Shown here: piece by piece, positions 27,132 to 38,400 of the stretch
Layout of the letters: each line of letters starts with the position of its first letter
Position numbering within the stretch: the first letter of the stretch is position 1
NCBI GenBank assembly: GCA_023213235.1
Contig: CP096137.1
Span: 197,587-261,586 of the forward strand
Direction: 5' to 3'
DNA: 64,000 nt
DNA from: Elusimicrobiota bacterium
Lineage (GTDB): Bacteria > Elusimicrobiota > Elusimicrobia > UBA1565 > UBA9628
Translations under genes and position numbers: made by a program
Notes under the pieces: model-generated
Told to the model about the DNA's origin: nothing
The model's input: the letters and a program-made list of their open reading frames with translations, nothing else
Database searches by the model: none

Positions 27132-28641
27132 GCCAGCGCAGCCGGCCGCGCTCGGAGTCGATCTCGCGCTTGAGATCGCCCTCCGCGACGACGTAGTCGG
27201 CCTTCTCCCACAGGCGCCGGGATTTCTCCTTCGGGTCGCCCGGAGCCAGCAGCGCGGCGAACCAGCGGTCCGTGTCCGCGGCGTCCACGCTCTGCGCCCA
27301 GTGCCCCCAGACGGCCGCCTTGCCGGTCGTCATCGCGACGAGGCCCGCCGTCTCGCGCGTCGACAGCACGGCTTCGTCGGGCGAGCCGCGGCGCGCGAGG
27401 TCCTCGAGCGCCTCGAGCAGGTCCCGCGACGCGTAGTAGCGGCCGTTCTCGCGGATGCCGAGGCTCAGCCGCGTGTTCGAGACGACGAAGGCCCACGACG
27501 GGGCGCCGAGGGCGAGCGCGACGGCGACGAGGCCGGCGGCCGTCCGCGCGCCGCCCCGGTCGCGCTCGGCGATCGCCGCGACGGCGGCGCCGGCGAGCAG
27601 GCTGAGCGGAAGCTGGACGCCGAAGAGGAACTTCCTCTGGAACCAAGCCGGCAGCCGGCACATGAGCAGCGCGGCAGCGGCCCAGGCGAAGAGTAGCGCG
27701 TGGCGGCGGAGAAACTCCCGCTTCCCCAGCATCAGCCCCCAGGCCGCCAGCGCGAGCGCCGGGGCCAGGCCCAGCAGGACGGCCGTCCACGACGGCGAGT
27801 CCATGCGCCCGAGCTCCCCGTGGCGCGCGACGAGCGGATGCGCGCGAGAGATCCAGACGAGGTAGGCCGCGACGGGCGCGGCGGGCAGCGCGATCCGCCA
27901 AAGGACGCCGGGCCGGCGGCGCAGCGCGGCGGCGAACGCGGCGAGGACGGCCAGCAGCGGCGCCGCGTAAGGATGCACGAGCATGAGCAGCGCGAGCGCC
28001 GCTCCGGCGAGCCACGCCCAGCGCGGCGGTTCGCCGTCCGAGGCGCGATCGAGCGTCTCGACGAAGAAGACGATCAGCGCGAGCGAGTAGGGGAACAGCG
28101 CGTTCCAGGTGAGCGCCCACCAGGTGCTCGCGTCGATGAGCCACAGGTCGATCGGCCGGTGGCCGCCGAGCGCGTCCGGCCCGACGAGGCTCAGCGCCGT
28201 GCCGCCGATGCCCGCGCCGAAGCCCGCGAGAATCATCGCCGACCAGAACGCGGACCCGCGGAAGCCGAGGCGCTCGGCCAGGCGCCGGAACGCCGTCCAG
28301 AACAGGACGACGCCCGCGCTCTTGAAGACGAGCGAGACGGCGCCCAGTTCGGCGCCCGTCAGCCGCGCGGCTCGGCCGACGGCCCAGAAGAACGGCTGGA
28401 ACAGGAACGGCGCGTGGTGGAGCGACGTGAACTTGAGCTTGAACAGGAACGCGCCGAGATAGGCCTGCCTCGCCCAAGCGAAGTAGGCCTGCGAGTCCGC
28501 GGCGTACGGCGGCAGGATCCACAGGTAGCGCCAGCCCTCCGGCGCCGCGAGCTTCGCCGCGAAGTACGGCGCGGCCGTCAGCAGAGCCCAGCCGAGAGGC
28601 CACGCGAATTTCCAGACCGCCGTCCTCGCGCGCTCGTTCAC
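27049..28641 (-). CDS. Polytopic membrane protein, GT-C-like
   Basis: 530 residues, complete. About ten hydrophobic helices to residue ~405, then a short soluble tail with 'SRRLWEKADYVVAEGDLKREI'. Early loop 'PPYAADSQAYFAWARQAYLG' resembles the DxxxY loop of bacterial membrane glycosyltransferases. GTG 28641 overlaps the preceding stop (GTGA). The 3' end is convergent with, and overlaps, the gene at 25426-27131. Confidence 0.62.
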   Translation of the reverse strand: MNERARTAVWKFAWPLGWALLTAAPYFAAKLAAPEGWRYLWILPPYAADSQAYFAWARQAYLGAFLFKLKFTSLHHAPFLFQPFFWAVGRAARLTGAELGAVSLVFKSAGVVLFWTAFRRLAERLGFRGSAFWSAMILAGFGAGIGGTALSLVGPDALGGHRPIDLWLIDASTWWALTWNALFPYSLALIVFFVETLDRASDGEPPRWAWLAGAALALLMLVHPYAAPLLAVLAAFAAALRRRPGVLWRIALPAAPVAAYLVWISRAHPLVARHGELGRMDSPSWTAVLLGLAPALALAAWGLMLGKREFLRRHALLFAWAAAALLMCRLPAWFQRKFLFGVQLPLSLLAGAAVAAIAERDRGGARTAAGLVAVALALGAPSWAFVVSNTRLSLGIRENGRYYASRDLLEALEDLARRGSPDEAVLSTRETAGLVAMTTGKAAVWGHWAQSVDAADTDRWFAALLAPGDPKEKSRRLWEKADYVVAEGDLKREIDSERGRLRWLKASARLLYSNAGASVYGRPTAAPGPS

Positions 28642-30002
28642 AAGCCCGCTCCGGTCTCCGCCTTGACGATCTGCCGGTCGACCCAGCGCCTCTCCCGCTC
28701 GCGCTCGGCGGCGGGCAGCGACGCCAGCGGACCGTCCCGGTAGGAGCGCAGGGCGCGCGCGTGCCTCGCCCGCGCGGGCATGGCGGCGCCTCCCGGCCAG
28801 GAGGTCAGGGAGGCGAAGTCCCGCTCGCGAAAGCCGAGGAAAAGGAGGCGCTGCGAGCTGGTGAACTTCTCGACGGCGAACGGAGAGGGCTCGCCCCAGT
28901 CGAGCGGATGATAGTTGTCCTGGTCGGCGAAGAGCCTCGCGGCGGGCAGGGCGCAGGCCAGCAGCAGCGCGGCGGGGAGAGCCGGAGCGCGCGGCGTCAG
29001 CCGCGCCCAGGCTCCGGCGGCCAGCGCGACGAACGGAATCAGGACGAGGTCCGCCCACCAGAATTCTCCGCGGGGATCGGAGCCGACGCAGAAGAACAGC
29101 AGCGTCCCGGCGCCGAGGCCCTGCAGGAAGCGCGTCTCGGGCCCTTTCAGGACGAAGGCGCCCGCGAGCACCGAGCCGAGGAGGATCAGGCCCGGGATCG
29201 TCGTCATGCTCGCGTACTCCGAGATCGCGCCCTCGACGCGCCAGTAATTGAGCGGACGGAGGAACAGCGCGGCGGGCCCCCAGCTCCAGGATCCGAGTGA
29301 CAGCCTCCCGAGCTGGTACGCCAGCCCCCTCGCCGCGGGATCGGCCGGCGACGCCGTGCCGCCGAGGTTCCAGACGAGGTCGATCGAGATCAGGACGAGA
29401 AACGTCGCGGTGGCCAGCAATGCGCCGCGCCCGCGCAGGGCTTTCCAGCCCAGGCGCAGGCCGATGAACAGCGCCGCAGGCGCCGTCCAGAGCAGGAGGG
29501 TCTGCTTCGTGAGCGCGCCGAGCCCGAACGCCTCGCCGACGGCGACCCAGCGCCGGATGGACGGCGCGCGGGCGAGCCGGACGAGGAGCAGCAGAGCGAG
29601 CGCCGCGAAGGCGAGATAGCTCTTCTCCGTGCAGCGGTGGGACGCGTCGAGGTGGTACTCGTTGACCGCGAGCAGCGCCGCCGCGAGGACGCCGGCCGCC
29701 GCGCCGAACAGCTCCCAGGCGAGCAGGCCCGTCGCGGCGACCGCGACGGTTCCGAGGACGACGGACCCGAGGCGGTAGCCGACGAGATTCCGGCCGGCGG
29801 CCGCGACGCCGATCGCGCCCCACCACGCCTGGCCCGGAGGGTGCTGGTCGCCGTGCGCCGGCAGGCTCGGCGCCGTCGCGCCGATGCGCGCGCGGTCGAC
29901 GACGCGCATCCAATTCAGCTCGTCGAGCAGCGGCAAGGTCAGCGCGGAGAGCGCCAGCCTCAGCGCGAACGCGGCCGCGACGACGGCGACGAACGCCTTC
30001 AT
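28638..30002 (-). CDS. GT-C glycosyltransferase, GT39/PMT_2-like
   Basis: 454 residues, complete. First loop has 'PLLDELNWMRVVDRARIG' with the DE catalytic-type motif, and then 'HGDQHPPGQAWWGAIG' and 'NEYHLDASHRCTEKSYL', the conserved second periplasmic loop of the PMT_2/ArnT family. Ten or so helices. Likely transfers a sugar from a polyprenyl-phosphate donor. ATG 30002 overlaps the upstream stop (ATGA). Confidence 0.75.
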   Translation of the reverse strand: MKAFVAVVAAAFALRLALSALTLPLLDELNWMRVVDRARIGATAPSLPAHGDQHPPGQAWWGAIGVAAAGRNLVGYRLGSVVLGTVAVAATGLLAWELFGAAAGVLAAALLAVNEYHLDASHRCTEKSYLAFAALALLLLVRLARAPSIRRWVAVGEAFGLGALTKQTLLLWTAPAALFIGLRLGWKALRGRGALLATATFLVLISIDLVWNLGGTASPADPAARGLAYQLGRLSLGSWSWGPAALFLRPLNYWRVEGAISEYASMTTIPGLILLGSVLAGAFVLKGPETRFLQGLGAGTLLFFCVGSDPRGEFWWADLVLIPFVALAAGAWARLTPRAPALPAALLLACALPAARLFADQDNYHPLDWGEPSPFAVEKFTSSQRLLFLGFRERDFASLTSWPGGAAMPARARHARALRSYRDGPLASLPAAERERERRWVDRQIVKAETGAGL

Positions 30003-31587
30003 CGCGCGCCCTCGCCCGGACACGAGCCCAGCTCCAGCGCGTAGCGGACGAAGACGTGCCTGCCTCCCGGCAGGAGGCCGTCGGCGGCGAGCACCGCCGT
30101 CTCGTAGTCCTTCTCCGGCGCGCAGGCCGCGCGGCCCAGCTCGACGCTGCCGCGGACGGGGGAGGAACGTCTCGCCACAGGAGCGCGACGGCCGCCGCGA
30201 GGAGGACGGCGGAGACGAGCTGCGCGCGGTCCGCCGCCGCCCGCAGGGCGGGGGCGCAGAGAATCCACGGCAGAGGGAAAATATAATGGAAGCTCTGCAC
30301 GCTGCCGCCGAGAATGATCGCGAGGTAGCCCGCGCCCGTCAGGGCGAGCGTCCGCTCGACGGCGTCGAGACGCTTCCACGCGAACGGGATCGCCAACGGC
30401 AGGAGGCCCGTCGCCAGCAGGAAGTAGAGCGGCGTCCTTAGAAGCGGGGCTCGATCGGCGGCGCGGACGTAGTCGTCGACGTACTCCATACGGATCTGCC
30501 GGAGCCACTCGGGCCACGAGCCCGTGGCCGCGCCGACGAGGACGACGGCGGCGAGGGCCAGCGCGGCGGCGGCGGCGGCGGGGCCCAGCGCGGCGCGGGC
30601 GCGCCGGGGATCGTTCAGGAACAGGAAGGCGAGCGCGAGAACGGAGAGCACCGGCGCCGCGTAGGTCACGCCGGCCGCGAGAAGAAGGAAGCCGGCGCCG
30701 AGGCGCGGCTCGCCCTCGACGAGCTCGCGAAAGCCGGACAGCCATACGGCGATCGTCAGCGCGTCGAGCGCGCCCGGCGAGGCCAGGTCGTGCGATCCGG
30801 CCAGGAACGCCGCGAGCAGGGCGGCGGCCGCCGCCGCGTAGGCCCACGCGGCCCGGCCCGGCGAGCGGGCGAGTCCCAGCGCGAGAAAGACGGCGAGAAC
30901 GAGCGACGAGACGAAGGGCAGCCGCGCGGCGAGTTCGCCTTTCCCGAGGACGGCCATCGCGGCGTGAGTCAGGTACGCGCCGGTCCAGAACGGCACGACG
31001 GCGGGATGCCCGAAGCGCCCGCCCGGCGCCGGGCTCTCCAGGTCCCAGTAGGGCAGACGATGCCCGTCCAAGCTGCGCGCGAGCTCGTGCACCTCGACGC
31101 CGTCTCCGTCGAAGGGCGCGTCGTGGAGGTGCGGCCAGAGCCAGCCTGCGAGGACGATCATGGCCAGGAACGCGGCCGCGGCGGGCGCGAGCGCCGGAGC
31201 GGCGGCTTCTTTCGAGCGGCCGGAGCGCAGGGCCAGAACGGCGCATGGAACGGCGAGCAGGACGAGCCAGGCGCCGCGCCCCGGGGCGCGGCCGAAGAGG
31301 ACGGCGTGCGCCAGGCCGGTGGCGAAGATCCACCCGAAGCCGAGGCCCAGCGCCCGGCCCAGCAGGCGCGGGCCGTCGCCCCGGACGCCGGACAGAAGGG
31401 CCAGGGGAAGGCCGGGAACGCCCCAGCCGAGGAGAAGTCCCAGCGCCAGCGCGAGGCCGCGGCCGGCGGCGCTGCCCTGCGCGGCGCCCCCGAGCGGGAA
31501 GGCTCCGGGGACGGCGGCGCAGGCGGCGAGGAGGGCGAGAGAGCCCAGCCCGAAGTCGCGCGGCGACGTCCGACGGAGGATGTCCAA
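29999..31587 (-). CDS. GT-C-like membrane protein (one frameshift)
   Basis: About 529 residues, twelve or so hydrophobic helices. 'DAPFDGDGVEVHELARSL' lies in the first large loop. Near residue 475 one more C in the run at 30158-30162 joins 'LWRDVPPP' to 'VRGSVELGRAAC', giving a short soluble C-terminus. The TTG at 31587 is chosen because a TACAAT hexamer lies 7 bases upstream and no ATG is available in frame. First gene of a three-gene minus-strand operon. Confidence 0.62.
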
Positions 31588-31594
31588 GAAGCTT

Positions 31595-31600
31595 ATTGTA
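31595..31600 (-). promoter_or_regulatory. -10 hexamer TACAAT
   Basis: Minus-strand TACAAT, 7 bases before TTG 31587; supports that unusual start. Confidence 0.45.
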
Positions 31601-31608
31601 TGAAATGT

Positions 31609-31614
31609 TAAAAT
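31609..31614 (+). promoter_or_regulatory. -10 hexamer TAAAAT
   Basis: TAAAAT ends 6 bases before GTG 31621; divergent from 31595-31600. Confidence 0.5.
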
Positions 31615-31620
31615 CGGCGC

Positions 31621-33379
31621 GTGGACCGGTCCTGGATCGCGCGTCTCCGACGCTCGGAAGACCTTCTGCCCGCGGCCGGGCTTCTCGTCGCGACGGCGCT
31701 GTACGCGCTCCCTCTCCTTAAGAATATCTCGTACTGGGGCCGGACCGACTGGGACCAGTTCACGTTCCTGAACGCGGTTCCCTACGAAAGCCTGCTGCGC
31801 TACGGGCAGTTCCCATTGTGGAACCCGTTCTCCAACGGCGGCAACACGATCCTCGCGATGCCGCATTCGGCCTTTCTCTCTCCGCAGTTCCTGCTCGTCC
31901 TGCTCCACGGCCCGGTCGTCGGGGTGAAGCTGCAGTGGATCGCCGGCGTCTTCGCCGGGATGATGGGCATGTACGCGCTCGCGCGCCGTCTCGCGCTGCC
32001 GCCGGTCTCGCGCTGCCTGCCGCCGGCCGTGTTCATGCTGAGCAGCCACTACACGCTCCATCTGCGCGAGGGACACCTCGAGTGGACGGCGATGGCGATC
32101 ATGCCGTGGACCGTGCTGTGCCTGCTGCGGTCGCGGACGGAGCGAAGCTTCCTCGCGTGGACGGCGCTGAGCATGGCGCTGATGATCTACTCCGGCGGAG
32201 TCTACGTGTTCGCGGCGACGGCGGTGTTCCTGGGACTGCACGCGACGGGCTCGGCGTGGATCGAGAAGAAGGCCGCCCCGCTGACGGGGCTGGCCGTCGT
32301 CTTCGCCCTGACCTTCCTGCTGGCCTCCGCGAAGCTCGTGCCGATGCTCGAGCTGCTCCGCGAAAGCCCGCGGCCGACGAAGGACGAAGGACGCCTCGAG
32401 GCGGTGCTCCTGCCGAAGCTGCTGCTGTCGCGCGGCCAGAACGCACTGTACGAGAATCGCGCCGAGCTGCCCGCGCGCCTCGGGCTGCAATGGTGGGACC
32501 GCGAGGGCTGGCACGAGTTCGGCGCCTACGTCGGCGCCATCCCCCTGCTGCTCTCGCTGGCCGGCCTGTACGCGTTCTGGGAGCGTCACAAACCGCTCGC
32601 CTGGGCGGGCGCGGCTTGCCTGTGGATCAGCATGGGGCGGACGGCCTGGTTCGTCGACCTGTGGTCGGTTCTGCACCGCCTCCCCGTCTATCGTTCGCTG
32701 CAGGTGCCGTCGCGATTCCTGATGTGCGTGCTTTTCTGCCTCGCCCTGTTCGCCGGGCTCGGCCTGTCCCTGCTCGAGAAGGGAGCGACGACGAAAGCGC
32801 GCCGCTGGGCGCTGGCCGCGCTCGTCGCGCTCGTCGCCGCCGACCTGCTCGCCGTGTGCCGGCCGATCGCGGCCGGCGCGTTCACCATCCCGCCCTATGT
32901 GATCGCGCGCGCGCCGGATTTCCGGCAGGGCGGGGATCCCTTCGACAGCTACAGGCGCATGGGCAGCAACAGCGCGATGTATCCCGCCCTGCTCGCCAAC
33001 CGCGGCACGATCAAGTCCTACGATATCGTCGGCGTGACGCGGGGGCGGTGAAGAGCGAGGGGAGGCGGGCTACCGCGGCGAGGCCTTCCTGGCTTCGGGC
33101 GGGCCGGCGCGCGTCGCGTCCTTCTCGCCGAACAAGGTCGTCGTCGAGGCGGAGCCGCGAGACGGCGATTTCGTCGTTCTCAACCAGAACTGGCACCGCG
33201 GCTGGCGCGTCGGCTCGCTCTGGTCGTCGCGTCCCGCTCTCTCGCGCGACGGGCTGATCGCCGCTCCCGCCGGCGCGAGCGGCGGGCGCGTTTCCTTCTT
33301 TTACCTCCCGGCGAGCTTCGTGCTCGGGCTCGTCCTGACGGCCCTCGGCGCCGCGGCGTGCCGACGGATCATGCGATGA
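31621..33379 (+). CDS. YfhO-family membrane protein (two frameshifts)
   Basis: About 586 residues when read through. The YfhO-type hallmark 'FPLWNPFSNGGNTILAMPHSAFLSP' lies in the first periplasmic loop (residues ~60-85), followed by about ten helices and a C-terminal soluble domain plus last helix (FFYLPASFVLGLVLTAL). YfhO proteins are GT-C-like and linked to lipoteichoic acid or surface-glycan glycosylation. Extra G bases in 33041-33045 and 33059-33062 are needed to reach the TGA at 33377-33379, which overlaps the next ATG. Confidence 0.72.
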
Positions 33380-34065
33380 CCAAGCCCGAGATATCCGCCT
33401 TCGTCCTCGTCCACGACGAGCGCGAGAGCTTCCCCGGCACCGTCGAGGTCCTGCACGCGGTCCTGTCGGAGGCCTGCGCCCGCTTCGAGATCGTCGTCGT
33501 CGACGACGGAAGCCGCGACGGCAGCGGAGAGCTGGCCGAGGCGCTGGCGCTGCGCCTGCCCGGCGTGCGGGCCGTCCATCATCCCGTCAACCGCGGCTAC
33601 GGCGCGGGCGTGCGCACCGGAATCGCCGAGAGCCGGTACGGGCTCATCTTTCTGATCGACGGCGACGGGCAGTTCGATCCGCGCGAGCTGAAGGGCCTGA
33701 TCGCGCCGGCGGAGACGTCCGATCTCGTCGTCGGATGGCGCATCGATCGCGCGGACGGCGCCCACCGGCGTCTGACCGGCTGGTGCTGGAACAAGGCGGT
33801 GGCTCTGGCGCTCGGAGTCCGCGTCCGCGACGTCAACTGCGCCTTCAAGCTCATGCGCGCCTCCGCGGTGAAGGACCTGGGCCTGACGAGCAGCGGAGCC
33901 CTGATCAGCGCGGAGATTCTGAGCAAGGCCGCGCGGCGCGGCGCGACGATCGTCGAGGTCCCGGTCCGTCACTACCCGCGGCGCTACGGGAAGCCCTCGG
34001 GCGCCAGTCCCGACGTCGTCGCCGTCGCCTTCTGGGAACTCCTCAGGATGCTGCTGCGGCGATGA
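33376..34065 (+). CDS. Glycosyltransferase family 2, polyprenol-phosphate sugar type
   Basis: 229 residues, complete. FVLVHDERES, EIVVVDDGSRDGSG, IDGDGQFDP and VNCAFKLMRA are GT-A/GT2 motifs close to polyprenyl-phosphate glycosyltransferases without the C-terminal helices. It would add a sugar to polyprenyl phosphate at the cytoplasmic face for its GT-C/YfhO neighbours. ATG 33376 overlaps the YfhO stop (ATGA). Confidence 0.82.
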   Translation: MTKPEISAFVLVHDERESFPGTVEVLHAVLSEACARFEIVVVDDGSRDGSGELAEALALRLPGVRAVHHPVNRGYGAGVRTGIAESRYGLIFLIDGDGQFDPRELKGLIAPAETSDLVVGWRIDRADGAHRRLTGWCWNKAVALALGVRVRDVNCAFKLMRASAVKDLGLTSSGALISAEILSKAARRGATIVEVPVRHYPRRYGKPSGASPDVVAVAFWELLRMLLRR

Positions 34066-35420
34066 AAGTTCTCCTCGTCAATCCGTGGCAGGGCCGGCTC
34101 GTGTCCGGCCGCGGCCGCGTCTACAACCGGGCGTGGACGCCTCTGGACCTGGCGACGACGGCGGCCGTCCTGCGCGGGCGCGGCATCGAAGCCGCCATCC
34201 TCGACGCCAACGCGCTGCGCCTGGGTCCGGCCGAGGCGGGAGCCCGCTGCGCCGGCTTCGACCGCGTCTTCGTCACCTCGACGAGCCTCGACCGCTGGCA
34301 GTGCCCGCACCTCGACCTGGCGCCGTTCCTCGAGACCGTCGCGGCGGCCAAGGCGGCCGCGCCCGAGGTCTACGTGATGGGCAGCCACGGAACCGTCCTG
34401 CCCGCGGAGATGCTCGCGCTCACCGGCGCGCGCGCCGTCGTGCGCGGCGAGCCCGAAGGGATCGTCCCCGCTCTGGCCGCCGGGGCGCCCCTCGCCGAGG
34501 TCCTCGGCATCACGTGGTCGCGGGGCGGGGAAACGATCCACAACGCCGACGCGCCGCCCGTGCGCCTGGACGATCTGCCGGCCCCCGCCTTCGACCTCCT
34601 GCCGCTGGAGCGCTACTCGTACGAGGTCATGGGCGGGCGCTTCGTCCTCCTCGAGATGTCGCGCGGCTGCGCGTCGGAGTGCAATTTCTGCCTGCTCAAG
34701 ACCTACGGCGACGGCGTGCGCCGCAAGAGCGTCCCGCGCCTGGCCGCCGAGATCGAGGCGGCCTGCGCGCTCGGCGCGCGCACGGCTTACTTCATCGACC
34801 TCGAGTTCACCGTCCTGCGCAAGCAGGTCCTCGAGCTGTGCGACTGGCTGATCGAGAAGAACCTCGACTTCGAGTGGTGTTGCCAGACGCGCCTCGACCT
34901 CGTCGACGACGAGCTTCTCGAGCGCATGCGCCGCGCGAAGTGCACCTTGATCCATTTCGGCGTCGAGGCCGGCAGCGACGTCGCGCTCGCGACGCTGAAC
35001 AAGGGCATCACGATGGCCGCGATTCGCGAGGGCATGCGCAAGGTCAAGAAAGCCGGCATCCGCACCGCGACCTTCTTCATGTTCGGCTTCCCGGAGTCGA
35101 CGGAGAGGGACATGGACGACGTCGAGGCGTTCGCGCGCGAGCTCGCGCCGGACTACCCTCTGTTCCACGTCGTCGCGCCGTATCCGGGCACGGCGCTGCA
35201 CGACCGCGTGAAGTCCGATCCGGCTCTGCGCTTCAGCGACGACACGCTCTTTCCCGAGGCCGTCGAGGCGGCGCTGACCTTGGCCGACCTCAAGCGCCTG
35301 ACGCGCCGCGCGTACCTTCGCTATTACCTGCGGCCCGGCTACCTGCTCGGCCGGCTCGCCGCCCCCGCCGGACTGGCGGCCCAGCTTCGTCTTTTCTGGA
35401 GCTTCGTCACGGCTCGATGA
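34062..35420 (+). CDS. B12-binding radical SAM protein
   Basis: 452 residues. N-terminal cobalamin-binding-like domain (~1-150: MKVLLVNPWQ.., 'YVMGSHGTVLP'), then radical SAM domain with the CxxxCxxC cluster motif CASECNFC near residue 205 and 'FGVEAGSD' later. Such proteins methylate or rearrange unactivated carbons, often in lipid or secondary-metabolite tailoring. Coupled by ATGA to the GT2 and to the next YfhO gene, so it may modify the lipid carrier or glycan. Confidence 0.83.
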   Translation: MKVLLVNPWQGRLVSGRGRVYNRAWTPLDLATTAAVLRGRGIEAAILDANALRLGPAEAGARCAGFDRVFVTSTSLDRWQCPHLDLAPFLETVAAAKAAAPEVYVMGSHGTVLPAEMLALTGARAVVRGEPEGIVPALAAGAPLAEVLGITWSRGGETIHNADAPPVRLDDLPAPAFDLLPLERYSYEVMGGRFVLLEMSRGCASECNFCLLKTYGDGVRRKSVPRLAAEIEAACALGARTAYFIDLEFTVLRKQVLELCDWLIEKNLDFEWCCQTRLDLVDDELLERMRRAKCTLIHFGVEAGSDVALATLNKGITMAAIREGMRKVKKAGIRTATFFMFGFPESTERDMDDVEAFARELAPDYPLFHVVAPYPGTALHDRVKSDPALRFSDDTLFPEAVEAALTLADLKRLTRRAYLRYYLRPGYLLGRLAAPAGLAAQLRLFWSFVTAR

Positions 35421-38400
35421 GCGACCTCGCCCGCCGCCTGCGTCCGCTGCTGCCGGCCGCCGTCCTGGCCGCGGCCGTTCTCATTCTGTTCGGCCGGATC
35501 CTGCTCAGCTCCGACTTCATCCTCTCCGCGGCGGGCGAGGATCTCGACGGCTACTACGTCGGGATGCGGCAGTTCGGGTTCTCCGAGCTCAAGCGGGGAA
35601 ACCTGGCGCTTTGGAATCCGCTGCTCTTCAGCGGCGCGCCCTATTTCGCGAATTTCGAGTCCGCCCTTCTCTACCCGCCGAACTGGCTGCACATGCTTCT
35701 GTCTCCGGCGCGCGCGATCAACCTCGGCATCGCCCTACACGCGTTCATGGCCGGGCTGTTCACCTTCCTGTGGCGCCGCCGGCGCGGCTCGAGCGAGCTC
35801 GCGGCGCTGCTGTCGGGACTGATCTACATGCTGTCCGGGCCGTACTTCATGCACGTCTTTCCCGGCCATCTGTCGAACCTGTGCGTGATGGCTTGGGTCC
35901 CGCTTCTGTTCCTCGCGCTCGACGCGTGGTTCGACACGTCCGACCCGGGCTGGTGCCTGCTCGGGGCGTTCGTCGTGACGATGCAGATCCTCGCCGGCCA
36001 TCCGCAGTACGTCTACTACACGGCGATGGGAGCGGCGCTGTACGCCTTCCTGCGCCTGCACCGCGAGCCCGGCGGAATCCGGCTCGCTCTGGGCGCCGCC
36101 GCGATGTACGCGGGCGCCGCCCTGTTGAGCGCGGTCCAGCTCCTGACGGGCGTTCAAGCGCTCTCCGAGCTCACGCGAGGCGTCGGCTCCCAGCACCATT
36201 TCGCGCGCACTTTCGCGCTCGCCCCGGAAAACCTGCTGACCTTGCTCGCGCCGAACCTGTTCGGCGACATGCTGGCGCTGCCGTACTTCGGGCGCTGGCA
36301 CCTGTGGGAGCAGTCGTTGTTCGTCGGCGTGACGGGACTCGTCCTGGCCGCGATCGGCGCGGCCGGCGCGGACAAGAAAGGCCGGCGCCCCGAGCTCGCG
36401 ATGGCCGCCGCCGCCGTCTTCCTCGCGCTGGGGTCCACGCGCCGCTCTACGACGTCCTCTACGCCTACCTCCCCGGCTACTCCCTGTTCCGGGGCACGTC
36501 GAAGTTCGTCTTCCTCGCGGGGCTGTTCCTGGCCGCGCTGGCCGGGATGGGCCTCGACCGCCTGCGCCGCGGGCGGGGCTGGCCCGTCGCGGCGACCGCG
36601 GGGGCGGGGGCGCTCGGAGCGCTGCTCACCGCGGCGTGGGCCTGGCTGAGCTGGCCGTCCGATCTCGGCCAGGTCACGGCCGGCAAGCTCGTCTTCGAGG
36701 CGCTCGGCTCGACGAAGGAGACCTTCCTCGCTCCCGCCGTGTACCACTCCCTCAAGGCGGTCCGCGAGGCCGGAGCCTTCGCGGCGGCGGAGCTGCTCGC
36801 GCGCGGCCGGGTTCTGCTCGTCGCCGCGATCCTGCTCTGGCTGCTCGGCCGCTCGCGGCGGTGGCTGTACGCGCTGGCCGCGCTCGCGGCACTCGAGGTC
36901 CTGCTCTTCGCGCAGCACTCCCGCGTCGTGACGCGGCTGGAGGCTCCGTACCCGCGGGCGTGGGCGGAGGCCGCGAAGGCGCAGACGGGCGACTTCCGCG
37001 TGCTGCACGTCGGCATGCCCGCGCGCAACCCCGTGATGTACGCCGGCCTTCAGGACGTCTGGGGCTACGGCCCTCTGCTCATGACGCGCTACTTCACGAT
37101 CACCGACCATTTCTGGCGGATGACGACGTGGGGCAGCAAGCTCGAGCCGAGGGAGATGATGCGCCGCAATCCGCTCCTCGCGCTCCTGCGCGCCCGCCTG
37201 ATCTTCCTGAACAACGAATCCAAGGAGATCCTCGCCGCCCCGCCTCAGCCGCGCCTGCGCCTCGTCGAGAACTGGGAGGCGATGCAGGACCCGGAGAAAA
37301 TCTTCAAGCGCTTGATGGAGCCGGGATTCGATCCGGCGCGCACGATCCTGCTCGAGACGGCGCCCGAGCCTTTGCCCGAGAAGGGCGGCGCCGCGGGCTC
37401 CGTTTCGCTCGCCGCCTCCGACACGGACTGGCTCGAGATCGACGCCGACCTCCCGCGCGCCGCGATCCTCTTCGTCGGCGACGTCTACAGCGAGCACTGG
37501 CGGGCGTGGCCCCTCGTCCCGGGCCCGCAGGAGCGCTACGACGTCCTTCCCGCCTACCACGCCTTGCGCGCGATCCCTCTGGCCGCGGGCCGCCACCGCC
37601 TGCGGCTGGAGTACCGCCCGTCGGGCTACGTCGTCGGACGCTGGATCAGCCTGGCGGCCTGGCTCGTCTTCCTCGCGCTGTGCGCGGTCCGAGCGGGCTG
37701 GCGCCCGCCCCTGCCGCGCCGGAGGCCGTCCGCGGCGGCGGCGCTCGTCCTGAGCCTGGCGTTCGTCGAGGCGATCGGCTACGCGGCCGCCTCGCGGCTC
37801 GGGCTGTGGTCGTCTCCCGCGACGCGCGACCCCGATCTGGGCTGGATGCTTCCATATCCGGGCATCCCGCCCGAGAAGCCCGACATCGTCTTTCTCGGGG
37901 ACTCCGTGACCGCCGGCGGCGAGCTGCCCGACGAGCGCTGGCGCGAGACGTTCGCGGGCCTGCTCGGCGGCTGGAACGCGGGTGTCGACGGGTACGGGAC
38001 CTATCAGGAGCGCGACCGCTACGTCCGCGACCTCGCGCGCCTCGGGGCGCGGAAGGTCGTGCTCGTCGTGTGCTTCAACGACCTCATGAGCGAGGCGGAG
38101 AGCCGGGAGATGATCCGCACGACCCTGCGGGACAACTTCGACGTCGGCGAGAAGACGATCCTCGACTACGAGCCGTGGTACCGGATCGCGCGCTGGCTGC
38201 GCGCCCGCGCCGCCAAAAGCGCCTGGACCGATCGCGATCCCGACGAGGCGGCCTTCGCCGCATCGCCGGAGACGTGGCGCGAGTGGACCGGGGCGATCGC
38301 CGGCCTCAAGAAGGCGGCGGCGCCGGCCCGCCTCCACGTCGTCCTCGCGCCCCTGCGGCCGCACGTGCGCCGGCGGCGCGAGGGACTGAGCGATTCGCCG

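Noticed and set aside
27049..32676. An unbroken 1,875-residue minus-strand protein
   Set aside because: Several real genes happen to lie in one frame, with Arg/Glu-rich out-of-frame stretches between them. Membrane-protein segments, overlaps and frameshift repair define three separate genes.
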